A stretch of 64,000 nt of DNA from Paracoccus sulfuroxidans (GTDB lineage Bacteria > Pseudomonadota > Alphaproteobacteria > Rhodobacterales > Rhodobacteraceae): positions 26,445 through 90,444 of the forward strand of contig NZ_VLKU01000016.1 of NCBI RefSeq assembly GCF_007830335.1, written 5' to 3'. The notes below the pieces were generated by a model. The model saw only the letters and a program-made list of their open reading frames with translations, had not been told where the DNA came from and ran no database searches. Numbering within the stretch: position 1 is the stretch's first letter; each line of letters begins with the position of its first letter. Position numbers and translations under genes: made by a program. Below are positions 33,878-43,501 of the stretch, piece after piece.

Positions 33878-34345
33878 TCAACAATCTGGATACTTACCGA
33901 ACCGAGCGGGGTTCAGAAGATTGCTGATCACACCGTCCCCCTCCTCATTCACCGCGGCGGCTTTCTGATTGCTGACGCTGCCCTGCAGCACATCCAGCAT
34001 GACGGGGAAAGCGTGCGCTACATCGGTCATCCCAGCCACATCATAGGCCGCCTGTCCCAACCCAGCATAATGGACGATGCTGCCGCCCTGCCGGGTCAAT
34101 CGCTGAACAAAGAACGCGCAAGAGATCAGGCAGTCATCACCAATCCTGCGACATTCTTCCCGACCCCGGTCGCGCCTTATCTGCATCATACGGGTGGTCA
34201 GGTAATCGGTACGAACAGGACGCCGCATATAGCAGGCGACGGTCGAGGCAAGATGAAATTCAAGTTCCGGCGATAAGTCGATCTGGCTTTCACGCATCCC
34301 CGCAACAACAAGATCGCGTGCGGCCGAAAGGTACGAGTTACTCAT
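33878..34345 (-). CDS. Hypothetical protein next to groESL
   Basis: A 155-residue soluble protein: LSPELEFHLASTVACYMRRP, RIGDDCLISCAFFVQRLTRQ and YAGLGQAAYDVAGM. The GD-x(n)-FF...GQ-AY layout is seen in a conserved hypothetical family of Proteobacteria, but no function is known. It is transcribed away from groES. A TTGACC/AGAATG promoter-like pair lies about 45-70 bases upstream of the start. Confidence 0.65.
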   Translation of the reverse strand: MSNSYLSAARDLVVAGMRESQIDLSPELEFHLASTVACYMRRPVRTDYLTTRMMQIRRDRGREECRRIGDDCLISCAFFVQRLTRQGGSIVHYAGLGQAAYDVAGMTDVAHAFPVMLDVLQGSVSNQKAAAVNEEGDGVISNLLNPARFGKYPDC

Positions 34346-34614
34346 AAAGCCCTCGCGGTGTATCTACCCATCTTCCCATTCTGCGCTGCCCATGACGCGG
34401 GTCAAGCCTCAGAAATTCACAACTAAGTTAGGTTGTTTCAGTTAGTTACGGATTTATGCGCAGAGCTATTTTTTTTGTGCAGGTCTCTTGAACGCCTTGT
34501 GGCCGGCTCTATCTGATCTGTCGCGTGATGCCAAAGAGGGTCACGCACCCCTTATCCGGATGCAGCGGATAAGGCGGGATCAATCTATGTTTGTCCACGT
34601 AAGGAGAACTCAAG
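34346..34614 (+). promoter_or_regulatory. groESL promoter and leader with hairpin
   Basis: CTTGAA at 34487-34492, then 14 bases and CTCTAT, resembles an RpoH (heat-shock sigma) promoter. In the leader, CCTTATCCG (34550-34558) and CGGATAAGG (34566-34574) form a 9-bp stem with a 7-base loop, 40 bases before the ATG. No CIRCE (HrcA) element is present. The ribosome binding site AAGGAG precedes the ATG by 8 bases. Confidence 0.5.
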
Positions 34615-34926
34615 ATGTTCCTTCCACTCCATGACCGCGTTCTGGTCCGTCGCGTCCAGTCGGACGAGAAGACCAAGGGCGGCCTGATCATCCCCGATAG
34701 TGCAAAGGAGAAACCTGCCGAAGGCGAGGTCGTTTCGGTCGGCGAAGGCGCACGCAAGGACTCGGGCGAGCTGATCGCTCCGGCAGTCAAAGCCGGCGAC
34801 CGCGTTCTGTTCGGCAAATGGTCGGGCACCGAAGTCACCGTCGATGGTGAAGAGCTGCTGATCATGAAGGAAAGCGACATCATGGGCATCATCACGCCCC
34901 ATGGCGCTGCCCAGAAGGCCGCCTGA
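34615..34926 (+). CDS. groES: Co-chaperonin GroES
   Basis: A 103-residue protein: PLHDRVLVRRVQSDEKTKGG with the mobile GroEL-binding loop (SDEKTKGGLIIPD), then GEVVSVGEGARKDSGEL and ELLIMKESDIMGII. About eight residues longer at the C-terminus (TPHGAAQKAA) than most alphaproteobacterial GroES. It caps GroEL during folding. Located 37 bases before groEL in a single operon. Confidence 0.97.
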   Translation: MFLPLHDRVLVRRVQSDEKTKGGLIIPDSAKEKPAEGEVVSVGEGARKDSGELIAPAVKAGDRVLFGKWSGTEVTVDGEELLIMKESDIMGIITPHGAAQKAA

Positions 34927-34963
34927 GCCCAACCGGTTGATCAAGTTTTAGGAGGATATCTCG

Positions 34964-36601
<1,638 letters not shown>

Positions 36602-36624
36602 TCATCCGCTGTCGCAAGACAGAC

Positions 36625-36653
36625 AAAGGGCGTCCCTCGGGGCGCCCTTTTTC
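36625..36653 (+). terminator. Intrinsic terminator of groESL
   Basis: AAAGGGCG and CGCCCTTT form a GC-rich stem around a short loop, followed by TTTTT, 24 bases after the groEL stop. This is a canonical rho-independent terminator. Confidence 0.9.
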
Positions 36654-36660
36654 ATATGGT

Positions 36661-36684
36661 GTTGATTTCCGTCGAGACGTGACC
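36661..36684. repeat. 24-bp direct repeat, copy 2
   Basis: Starts GTTGATTTCCGTCGAGACG and matches 33103-33126 at 22 of 24 positions, same direction. The two copies bracket the IS3 remnant, the 155-residue gene and groESL. Confidence 0.6.
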
Positions 36685-36850
36685 TGTGAAGAGCACGATA
36701 GCCCCAAAGGAGCACTGGTCGGCGGCGGCACATCTTCTGTGGAAGGTATCGGGCAGGTCACGAGTGATGAAGTAAGGCACCATTGTCACATGATCTAGCT
36801 GACCATCACCTTGAACCGCGCCGAGTTTGCCGGAGGCTGATTTGTGTTAG

Positions 36851-37814
36851 TTACTCGGCCATGTCTTCAGTTTCCAGAGCGGCGTAAAAGTTAGCCTCTG
36901 CTTCCGCCGGAGGGATGTTCCCAATCGGCTCGAGCAAGCGGCGGTTGTTGAACCAGTCGACCCATTCGAGGGTGGCATATTCGACGGCCTCGAAGTTGCG
37001 CCACGGCCCGCGCCAATGGATGACCTCCGCCTTGAAGAGGCCGTTGATCGTCTCGGCCAACGCGTTGTCGTAGCTGTCTCCGACGCTGCCCACGGATGGC
37101 TCGATGCCGGCCTCGCCCAGCCGCACGGTGTAGCGAATGGACAGGTAGTGCGACCCGCGGTCGGAATAGTGGTCGCGCCCCGCGCCCTTCACCGGGCGGC
37201 GATCATGGACAGCCTGTTCAAGAGTATTGAGCACAAAGCCTGCGTGAGCTGTCTGGCTCGCCCGCCAGCCGACGATCCGGCGTGCGTAGGCGTCGATGAC
37301 AAAAGCCACATACACGAAGCCTCTCCAGGTGGTGACGTAGGTGAACCGAAGGTCCGCGAAGCGAAATCTCTAACCCAGAGCATGTTCGGCGCTGGAACCC
37401 TGAACTGCCGGTTCACCTTGTCCAAAGGGCATGGAGCCTTTTTATCCGGCACCGTCGTTCTGTGCGGCTTGCCGCGCAAAATGCCTGAATACCCATATCC
37501 TTCATCAGCCTGGCGACGGTGGTGAGCAGGTGAACGCCACCGGTTCGAGAGAGACTGCGAACGGCGACATCGAAGCCTTCCCGATCCAGCTGACGCCAGA
37601 CCTTGCGCACGCCGTAGACCCTCCAGTTCTCCTCGAACACGCGCTCGATCTCTGGCTGCAGGACTGCGTCGCGCCGGGGGCGATCCGACAACCGGGCTGG
37701 ATCGGCACGCTTCACCAGTTGATCGTAGTAGGTGGACGGGGCCATCGGCAGAACCCTGCAAATCGGCTCGACCCCGTGCTCCCCTCGCCGACCGTCGATG
37801 AACCCGACCATCAC
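36851..37814 (-). pseudogene. IS3-family transposase orfB, frameshifted
   Basis: The upstream part (HGVEPICRVLPMAPSTYYD, VYGVRKVWRQLDREGFDVA) and the DDE core are in different frames. The core gives MYVAFVIDAYARRIVGWRAS, DHYSDRGSHYLSIRY, EPSVGSVGDSYDNALAETI and LEWVDWFNNRRLLEPIG. Between them the middle (RGKPHRTTVPDKKAPCPLDK, FRVPAPNMLWVRDF) lies in a third frame. At least two frameshifts inactivate it. Confidence 0.85.
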
Positions 37815-38157
37815 TTCGACCGGCGGTCGAGCATCTTCGGCAATGCTTGAAGCAGTGCCGCATTGCCTTCGATCATCGCAAAATATGCGCTCGCCTGGCG
37901 CAGTTCCCGGTTCTCCCGCTCCAGCGCCTTCAACTTCTCCGCCATGTCGGTCGAGACGCCGCCGCGCCGGCCGCTGTCAACCTCGGCCTTTTTGACCCAA
38001 TCGTTCAGCGTCTGGGGCGCACAGCCAATCTTCGTCGCGATCGACTGACTGCCTGCCAGCGCGATCCATGCTGACCCTTATTGTCGAGGACCAAGCGCAC
38101 CGCACCTTCGCGCATTTCGGGGGAAAATTGTTCGTCGTCTTGATCATGATGCTCCAT
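37811..38157 (-). pseudogene. IS3-family orfA, frameshifted and internally deleted
   Basis: Starts MEHHDQDDEQFSPEMREGAV and RLVLDNKGQHGSRWQAV. The frame then shifts near 38060 before IGCAPQTLNDWVKKAEVDSG and LKALERENRELRQASAYFAM. Compared with relatives, about seven residues (an ANEILRK-like stretch) are missing after ELRQ. It overlaps orfB (TGATG). Confidence 0.75.
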
Positions 38158-38216
38158 CCTACTCAGGAGTTGGAGCTTCCGGCAAACTCGGCGCGGTTCA
38201 GAACCGCTCATCGGTC

Positions 38217-38423
38217 CTAGACGGCTTTGAGGTCTACAGCGCCGGTCTTTCCATTGCGGCCTGTCTCTAGCTGGTAAGACAGTTTTTGGCCCTCGGCTAG
38301 CTCGCGCAAACCGGCCCGCTCCAAGGCGGTGATGTGAACGAACACGTCATTGCCGCCGTCATCCGGCGCGATGAAGCCATATCCCTTGGTCTGGTTGAAC
38401 CATTTAACAGTACCAGTAGGCAT
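38217..38423 (-). CDS. cspA: Cold-shock family protein
   Basis: A 68-residue OB-fold protein with both RNA-binding motifs: GTVKWFNQTKGYGFIAPDDG and NDVFVHITALERAG. It binds single-stranded RNA/DNA and melts secondary structure. It has a good spacing to the purine-rich AGGGATTTTT region, but no standard ribosome binding site is obvious. About 210 bases of leader upstream are free of genes, as is common for csp mRNAs. It ends 17 bases from the IS3 end. Confidence 0.95.
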   Translation of the reverse strand: MPTGTVKWFNQTKGYGFIAPDDGGNDVFVHITALERAGLRELAEGQKLSYQLETGRNGKTGAVDLKAV

Positions 38424-38638
38424 GCGAAAAATCCCTTATTGGTCAGAAAGAGACTGATTATTGGCATACCTTGAACTTGGCAGCTAGCCACTTTGTAGCT
38501 CCCGCACGCGGCTCTCGCCGGGGGCAGATTTATATGTCTGGGCAAAGGTTTCGGCGAGGCTGGTCATGAAATGCCCGCAAAAGGATTGCGGCAATCGCCC
38601 CGGAAGGTGTTTCCTGCCAGTATGATAGGGGGAACTTT

Positions 38639-38854
38639 TCAATGGAGGTAAGCTAGCATAGCGTGGGTCTCGAGGGAGGCAGGTCGCCCCCGCCGCAGGC
38701 TTCTCGCAACCACGCAGGGCGGAAGCGTAGCAAGAAAGTCCAACAGCCGATGCCGCTGGAGCCGTTTGCGGAACGCAACCGCTTCCGCTTCATCCATCCC
38801 GGCAAGACTGCAAACGGTCTTGCCCAGATCAACTCCCAAAACCTTGATGTGCAT
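38639..38854 (-). pseudogene. IS110-family transposase fragment
   Basis: KVLGVDLGKTVCSLAGMDEA and FRKRLQRHRLLDFLATLPPC are the RuvC-like start of an IS110 transposase, with the first catalytic Asp. After PCVVA the frame shifts (the expected M-EACGGAHH continues out of frame) and a stop follows at 38639. The remaining ~75% of the gene is absent. Confidence 0.85.
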
Positions 38855-38937
38855 CAGACGCTCCTCTCTCCACCTCTGCCCGCATTGATAGCAGCGGGTT
38901 GGTGGGAAGGCAGTTCATCTCATTAGCTCAAAGTGCG

Positions 38938-39345
38938 CTATGCCAATAGGCTGGCTCGGTGTTCCAGAAACCCGAGGATCTCCTGCGGATTTGGGAGCAA
39001 GAGGGACATGCCTGTTGCTGCTGCCCAGTCAAAAAGAGATTCATCGTCGAAGTTCGAATATGCCATTGACCAGTCGGAAAAACGGCGGTGCGTGGCAGGC
39101 TCGCTGCTCAGACATTCAACGTTGGTGTGGCGGCTGTCGGCTTGGATAGACGCGTAAACCGCTTCAACGCCTGAACGTGGCCCCTCCAGCCATTGAAAAT
39201 AGGCGCCAGACTCCCGATGCAGAATGCCTGTGATGTACTCGAACTGATTTCGTGTCCTTGCGACTTCCAGCATTGCAAGCTCTGCCGAGCTGAGTGCTGG
39301 CAAGATGCATTTGCTGCGATAAAGAAGAGAAAATAGTTCGCCCAT
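38938..39345 (-). CDS. BLUF-domain blue-light photoreceptor
   Basis: A 135-residue single-domain BLUF protein that would bind FAD. The signalling residues are present: Tyr9 (LLYRSKC), Asn33 and the TG of NQFEYITGIL, Gln51 (AYFQWLEGP), and Trp92 and Met94 (RFSDWSMAYS). No output domain is fused, so it must act through a partner, as in PixD or small BLUF proteins of Rhodobacteraceae. Nearby TspO also belongs to light/oxygen physiology. A partner has not been identified here. Confidence 0.9.
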   Translation of the reverse strand: MGELFSLLYRSKCILPALSSAELAMLEVARTRNQFEYITGILHRESGAYFQWLEGPRSGVEAVYASIQADSRHTNVECLSSEPATHRRFSDWSMAYSNFDDESLFDWAAATGMSLLLPNPQEILGFLEHRASLLA

Positions 39346-39437
39346 GTGACGGCGACACTATCGAGGTCGCAGGCAGGCACAATGATTCCTTTCCAGGGCA
39401 CGCTGCTCCTGATCGGCGACGATAAGCGGCCGGTGCG

Positions 39438-39662
39438 CTATCCTTGGCGCTTCAAGCGATCAATGAGATCAGCGGTTGCCTCATCACTCAGATCCGCGCA
39501 GGCGTGGGCTTCTGCCAGCGATATGATGGCCTGATAGGCTCCCAATGGCAGCCAGCCTGCTTTCTCGGCCGCCGCGATCAGCGCGATAAACCCGTCCTCC
39601 AGCGCCTCTTGTAGGTCAAGGTCGCAGTCAGTGTAATTGCCAAGGTGTCTAGGGGTTCGCAT
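39438..39662 (-). CDS. Small conserved-type hypothetical protein (copy 2)
   Basis: A 74-residue acidic helical protein. LQEALEDGFIALIAAAEKAG and AYQAIISLAEAHACADL resemble the protein at 25562-25792. It starts at the ATG at 39662. Function unknown. Confidence 0.65.
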   Translation of the reverse strand: MRTPRHLGNYTDCDLDLQEALEDGFIALIAAAEKAGWLPLGAYQAIISLAEAHACADLSDEATADLIDRLKRQG

Positions 39663-39786
39663 CCCGGCAAATTAATACTGTCTGGACGATTCTGGCAACA
39701 ACCAAGCCGAACCGACAAAGCCGTCCCCGATGCGAACCGAGGACGGAATGCTCGTTCACTGAACTTAGGCAGCTCTACGCGACATG

Positions 39787-39993
39787 CTACTCGCCTCCGT
39801 TGGTGGCGCGATCATTCTGGCGAGCTTTGCGATCACCGGCTTCTCTGTTCTGACCACCAGCATTTGGCTCATTGGAACGCTTCATCTGCTTTGGGTTCAA
39901 AACAGGGTCAGCATTGGCCATTTTGTCCCGCTGCGCGTCCTGCGCAAGGTTATGCTTTTCATTTTCCTCTCTCGGGTCAAACTTGCCGCTCAT
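39787..39993 (-). CDS. Small very hydrophilic protein in the PRC-barrel operon
   Basis: A 68-residue protein made almost wholly of charged and polar residues (FDPREENEKHNLAQDAQRDK, SNEPNAGGQNREAGDRKARQ), probably disordered. It has GAAGGAAG 9 bases before the ATG and starts 24 bases after the PRC-barrel gene, so it shares that gene's stress promoter. It resembles small hydrophilic stress proteins in composition. No family named. Confidence 0.6.
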   Translation of the reverse strand: MSGKFDPREENEKHNLAQDAQRDKMANADPVLNPKQMKRSNEPNAGGQNREAGDRKARQNDRATNGGE

Positions 39994-40016
39994 GAGAGAT
40001 CTTCCTTCAAATGCTT

Positions 40017-40325
40017 TCAGGGGATATTGCGAGGAGTATACTCGGGAAGATCCTTGAGTTGATCTTTGGTCCAGCGTGTATGTCCGTGCACTACTCCATC
40101 CTCACCGCGCATAAGGTCGAGGTCTTTTACCCTCATCTCAACCGGCTTTGCCCCCAGGCCCAAAAAGCCGCCGACATCGACCACCACTGTAGTGTCAGCA
40201 CCATTTCCATAGACTTCAGAAATCATGCCTACTTGGTCGTCATCAGGCCCGTATATAGGAGCACCATTCAGAACAGCCTCCGTAAATTCACTATCGTTCA
40301 GGCGGACATGATTGGTATGATCCAT
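40017..40325 (-). CDS. PRC-barrel domain protein
   Basis: A 102-residue protein from the ATG at 40325 after GAAAGGAGAA. The PRC-barrel is seen in APIYGPDDDQVGMISEVYGN, then VVVDVGGFLGLGAKPVEM and WTKDQLKDLPEY. The same motif pair (DVGGFLG, T-K-D-x-L-K-x-L-P-x-Y) occurs in the secreted protein at 42231. An EcfG-type promoter lies upstream. PRC-barrel proteins of this type accumulate in general stress; biochemical role unknown. Confidence 0.88.
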   Translation of the reverse strand: MDHTNHVRLNDSEFTEAVLNGAPIYGPDDDQVGMISEVYGNGADTTVVVDVGGFLGLGAKPVEMRVKDLDLMRGEDGVVHGHTRWTKDQLKDLPEYTPRNIP

Positions 40326-40360
40326 TCTCGTTCTCCTTTCTCGATACCACACATAGCCTC

Positions 40361-40385
40361 AACAACTGTAGGGCGTAGATGTTCC
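40361..40385 (-). promoter_or_regulatory. EcfG-type promoter of the PRC-barrel gene
   Basis: On the minus strand GGAAC (40385-40381), 17 bases, then GTT (40363-40361). It lies 36 bases upstream of the ATG. Matches the alphaproteobacterial general-stress sigma consensus. Confidence 0.65.
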
Positions 40386-40489
40386 GTAACGGTCCCGTGA
40401 CTCCCCTATCGCGCTTCCAAAATGGGAATTATCATGTAAGGTGATTGCCCGCGTCCTTTAAAGGAAGGCTACGCACCATCTAGTCACGG

Positions 40490-40505
40490 GACTAGAATCC
40501 ACGCG
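40490..40505. repeat. Short inverted repeat
   Basis: CTAGTC and GACTAG flank ACGG (40490-40505) between the 52-residue gene and the PRC-barrel operon. Possibly a weak terminator stem; there is no T-run. Confidence 0.3.
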
Positions 40506-40563
40506 CGCTCAGCGCATGCACACGCTGGCGGGCTGCTCTGCCTAGTCGGAGCGATTCCCAGCC

Positions 40564-40722
40564 CTAATTAGATCGTTGTTCGTCGCAGTGTTCAGCGTCA
40601 AGCTCTGCAATCATTGCATCGAAGATCCGCTCGGCCTCATCTTCTGTGAGCGCCTCAGTCTTCTGTCCCTCAGTGCTCCGGTAGTTTGGATCATGAAGCT
40701 CGGGTACGAACTTTTGCCCCAT
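40564..40722 (-). CDS. Small 52-residue acidic protein
   Basis: From the ATG at 40722, preceded by GGAGGAAGAG, the frame reads MGQKFVPELHDPNYRSTEGQ and EALTEDEAERIFDAMIAELD to TAG at 40564. Strong ribosome binding site and good codon use make it likely real. An IS5-family element is inserted 34 bases upstream of the start, so its native promoter has probably been displaced. Confidence 0.6.
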   Translation of the reverse strand: MGQKFVPELHDPNYRSTEGQKTEALTEDEAERIFDAMIAELDAEHCDEQRSN

Positions 40723-40755
40723 CTCTTCCTCCTTTCACCGATGGGATGACGCTAG

Positions 40756-41604
40756 GTCGTGTTGACAAAAGGGATTTCGCTCGGCCTCGGGGCATGATTC
40801 AAGCTGGCATCTGCGATGGAGACCAGCTTGGCACGATCCCTTATGTCGGACGAGGAATGGGCGTTCTTTGAGCGCTTCATCCTCGCCGTCCGCGCGCCGA
40901 ACGGACGCAAAGCTACCAACCACCGCCTCGCCCTTGATGGGATTTTTTGGATTGCCCGAACCGGCGCGCCATGGCGGGACCTACCTAGCGAGTTCGGCAA
41001 ATGGTCGAGCGTTTACCGACAATTCCGGCGCTGGACACTGGCGGGCCTCTGGGCGGACATCATGGATGCCCTGAACCAGAGCGGAGCTGTGCCAAGCGCC
41101 CTGCAGATGATCGATAGCACCGTGATCCGCGCCCACCATCAGGCAGCGGGCGCTAAAGGGGGACTCCACGACAGGGTTTCGGCCGTTCTCGAGGTGGCTT
41201 TACGACCAAGATCCACCTTCTCGTCAACGCACACGGGCTCCCCATGAGGACAGAGATCACGCCCGGCCAGACGTCGGATTATCTCGGCTTCGACCTGGTG
41301 ATGGCGGGCAATCTGCCCCGCCCAAGCGTGCTACTCGCGGATCGCGGCTATGATGCAGACAAGATCAGAGAGGGCATGGAGGCGCGCAACGTCCTGCCCG
41401 TGATACCGATGCGCAGGTCCCGCAAGAAACGGATTGGCGTCGATCGCTCGCTGTATCGCCTGCGGAATCTGGTCGAACGCTGCTTCAACAAGCTCAAAAA
41501 CGCTAGGCGTGTCGCGACCCGCTACGACAAGACGGCAGAAAGCTTCCTCGGCTTCATTGACATCACGTCAATCCGTCTCTGGTTCCGACATTTGTCAACA
41601 TGAC
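40756..41604 (+). mobile_element. IS5-family (IS427-type) insertion sequence, apparently intact
   Basis: An 849-bp element with terminal inverted repeats GTCGTGTTGACAAA (40756-40769) and its counterpart at 41591-41604 (one mismatch). It is flanked by the target duplication CTAG (40752-40755 and 41605-41608). It contains a two-frame transposase. The clean duplication suggests a fairly recent insertion. Confidence 0.9.
40816..41603 (+). CDS. IS5/IS427-type transposase made by -1 frameshifting
   Basis: The first frame (40816-41247) has WAFFERFILAVRAPNGRKAT, DGIFWIARTGAPWRDLP and the first catalytic Asp in LQMIDSTVIRAHHQA. At AAAGGGGG (41155-41162) a -1 slip leads into TPRQGFGRSRGGFTTKIHLL and the second frame. 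That frame holds LLADRGYDADKIREGM (second Asp) and LVERCFNKLKNARRVATRYD (Glu). Such slippery sites are standard in IS427-type elements, so the transposase is probably functional. Confidence 0.88.
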
Positions 41605-41608
41605 CTAG

Positions 41609-41985
41609 CACCACTCAGAACAGAAACCGAATCTCCGCCGATGGAGCGGCGAAATCTTGCCGACGAAGAGCTCTGACAGCCTTGAACTCCCCACCAGACG
41701 GACGTTCGAACCACACAAGTTTTCCAGGGATTGGGCCAAATTTCAGTTAACCCTTTCAAAGGGGAGGATAACCTAGCTGCAAAGGACAATCTATCTCGCA
41801 ATAGGCGCGTTCCGCAATTCGACTACAGCGATTTCGTTTTCAACAGAGCCCATAGCCCATGCACTCTACCGGAGGCAGAACGGAGCACTGGAGAGGTCAC
41901 GTGACTATGATTTAACCGGAACCAAATCCATCGTCGGCATGTTTGGGCCCCGTACACAGCAATCACAAAACCAAGGAGGAAGCCC
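41609..41985 (+). promoter_or_regulatory. Region upstream of csbD with EcfG-type promoter
   Basis: No gene is supported. GGAAC (41918-41922), 18 bases, then GTTT (41941) gives an EcfG-type promoter about 45 bases before the first csbD ATG. A 10-bp palindrome GTCACGTGAC (41896-41905) lies just upstream of it. Confidence 0.6.
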
Positions 41986-42192
41986 ATGAACTGGGATATC
42001 ATTCAAGGCAAGTGGGACCAGCTGAAAGGGAGCGTCAAAGAAAAGTGGGATGATCTCACTGATGACGAACTCACTCAAATTTCCGGCCAACAGGACAAGC
42101 TTTCTGGCAAACTGCAGGAAAAATATGGCTGGACCAAGGAACAGGCGGAAGACGAAATCAATCGTTTCTTCGTCGACAAAGATCGGGTGTGA
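41986..42192 (+). CDS. csbD: CsbD-family stress protein (copy 1)
   Basis: A 68-residue protein: MNWDIIQGKWDQLKGSVKEK, then WDDLTDDELTQISG and YGWTKEQAEDEI. CsbD-like proteins are abundant small helical proteins induced in general stress; molecular role unknown. AAGGAGGAAG precedes the ATG. A near twin lies at 54276-54476. It leads a two-gene operon with the secreted PRC-barrel protein. Confidence 0.95.
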   Translation: MNWDIIQGKWDQLKGSVKEKWDDLTDDELTQISGQQDKLSGKLQEKYGWTKEQAEDEINRFFVDKDRV

Positions 42193-42230
42193 CACCCCGT
42201 CCCTTCGCGTCTGCAAATTGGAGGAATCTC

Positions 42231-42770
42231 ATGAAAATCAGCGTTCTTTCTGCTCTGATGACCACTGCACTGCTGGCTGGTCCAGCATTTGCACAAAATA
42301 CTGGTGACGCTCAGGCTGTAAACCCAGCCACCGAGGTCGACGCAGCGCAGGCTGAAGTGAAGCCGGATCCTGCAGCCGAAGTTCCTACGACGTCTGGGGA
42401 CGTGCCCACAACGACAACGCCCGCAGCTGCCGCTGATGGCGCTGCAGACGTCGCGATTGTGGTACCAGAAGGATACACGATGACCGAACTGACGTCGGTC
42501 ACTGCTGATCAACTTAAAGGCGTAGATATCTATGATCAGACCGATGCTAAGATCGCAGAGATAGCCGATCTCGTGATTGGCAGCGATGACAAGGTCACCG
42601 GCATTGTCACGGATGTAGGTGGCTTCCTGGGAATGGGTGAACACCGCATTTCCCTAGGGCCAGACCAGGTCGCTATCTACAAGAATGCCGACAACGACAT
42701 TCGCGCGTATGTTTCTATGACAAAAGATGAGCTGAAGGCCCTGCCAAAATATGAGGCTCCCAATCAGTAA
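42231..42770 (+). CDS. Secreted PRC-barrel protein
   Basis: A 179-residue protein with signal peptide (MKISVLSALMTTALLAGPAFA), an Ala/Pro/Thr-rich linker to about 80, and a PRC-barrel: GVDIYDQTDAKIAEIADLVI, IVTDVGGFLGMGEHRISL and MTKDELKALPKYE. It starts at the ATG at 42231 after GGAGGAA, 38 bases after csbD, so it shares the stress promoter. Likely periplasmic. Confidence 0.92.
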   Translation: MKISVLSALMTTALLAGPAFAQNTGDAQAVNPATEVDAAQAEVKPDPAAEVPTTSGDVPTTTTPAAAADGAADVAIVVPEGYTMTELTSVTADQLKGVDIYDQTDAKIAEIADLVIGSDDKVTGIVTDVGGFLGMGEHRISLGPDQVAIYKNADNDIRAYVSMTKDELKALPKYEAPNQ

Positions 42771-42780
42771 AAAGCGAAAT

Positions 42781-42802
42781 GGCGCGGCCGTCCGGCCGCG
42801 CC
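42781..42802 (+). terminator. GC-rich hairpin after the csbD operon
   Basis: GGCGCGGCC and GGCCGCGCC pair perfectly around GTCC, 10 bases after the stop. There is no T-run after it, so it may terminate weakly or protect the mRNA end. Confidence 0.55.
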
Positions 42803-42832
42803 CCGCTCGATGTCACTACGATAGATGAGTTT

Positions 42833-42862
42833 GCGCCCGGGCGAATTTGCTGACCCGGGCGC
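42833..42862 (-). terminator. GC-rich hairpin after the DUF892 gene
   Basis: GCGCCCGGG (42833-42841) and CCCGGGCGC (42854-42862) form a 9-bp stem with a 12-base loop. It lies about 20 bases beyond the minus-strand DUF892 stop. No T-run. Confidence 0.5.
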
Positions 42863-42880
42863 TTCTATGCGATCAGCGAC

Positions 42881-43372
42881 TTATTTTTTCTTGGTCTTGC
42901 CGCCATCATTCACAGCCATAACAGCCACTGCTGTCAGCTTCGAATTTGCAGCCTTCTCTTCGTCGAGGATCGACGAAAGCAAGCTGTGTGCTTCTTCATG
43001 CCCAAGTGTTTTTGCCCACTCGCGCAACGTTCCATAGCGAGCAATCTCGTAATGTTCGACTGCCTGAGCGGCACCAATGAGTGCTACGTCCAAAGCGTGC
43101 CCCGATGCCTCTTCGATGATCCCGTCCGCCTCTTTCAGGAGGCCCTCCATCGCATCACATTTCTCCCCCCGCGGCTCTTGGCCGAGGGATTTAAACACTG
43201 CTTCCAGGGTCTTCACATGCCCCTTCGTCTCTTTGAGGTGGTCATCGATAGCCACCTTGAGTTCGGCATTGTTGACCGACTTAGAAACCTTGGGCAGCGC
43301 TTTGGTCAAGGCATTTTCGGCCCAATAGATGTCTTGGAGCGTATGCTCGAATGCGTCGCTAAGAGTCTTCAT
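42881..43372 (-). CDS. DUF892/YciE-type ferritin-like stress protein
   Basis: A 163-residue four-helix-bundle protein: LQDIYWAENALTKALPKVSK, HLKETKGHVKTLEAVFKSLG, AAQAVEHYEIARYGTLREWA and LSSILDEEKAAN, with Glu and His residues on facing helices as in di-iron ferritin-like folds. The C-terminus is Lys-rich. It has an EcfG-type promoter. A decayed relative lies near 52620-52745. Confidence 0.93.
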   Translation of the reverse strand: MKTLSDAFEHTLQDIYWAENALTKALPKVSKSVNNAELKVAIDDHLKETKGHVKTLEAVFKSLGQEPRGEKCDAMEGLLKEADGIIEEASGHALDVALIGAAQAVEHYEIARYGTLREWAKTLGHEEAHSLLSSILDEEKAANSKLTAVAVMAVNDGGKTKKK

Positions 43373-43419
43373 TTGGGAGTCCTTCCTGTTTTGGTGTCCC
43401 TCAGTCCAGGCACGCCCTC

Positions 43420-43445
43420 AACGTGCCCGCGAGGATGGAAGTTCC
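43420..43445 (-). promoter_or_regulatory. EcfG-type promoter of the DUF892 gene
   Basis: Minus strand GGAAC (43445-43441), 17 bases, CGTT (43423-43420). Located 48 bases before the ATG. Confidence 0.7.
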
Positions 43446-43501
43446 AAGGCCAAGCATGCGAAGCAGCGCCTCAAGATGGACAACCTTTCGGGCGAGTGCG
43501 G

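Larger units (their letters stand above)
36812..38200 (-). mobile_element. IS3-family insertion sequence (1,389 bp), degenerate
   Basis: Terminal inverted repeats begin TGAACCGCGCCGAGTTTG at 36812 and the same on the other strand ending at 38200. They match at 26 of 27 bases. Inside are orfA and orfB of an IS3-type transposase on the minus strand, both damaged. The bases next to the two ends differ, so no target duplication is visible. This fits an old insertion or a later rearrangement. Confidence 0.85.

Noticed and set aside
34346..34614. CIRCE element of groESL
   Set aside because: No TTAGCACTC-N9-GAGTGCTAA-like sequence is present; only an unrelated hairpin was found.
41896..41905. GTCACGTGAC palindrome as a known regulator site
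   Set aside because: Ten-base palindrome is too short to assign to a regulator; noted only in the csbD promoter entry.
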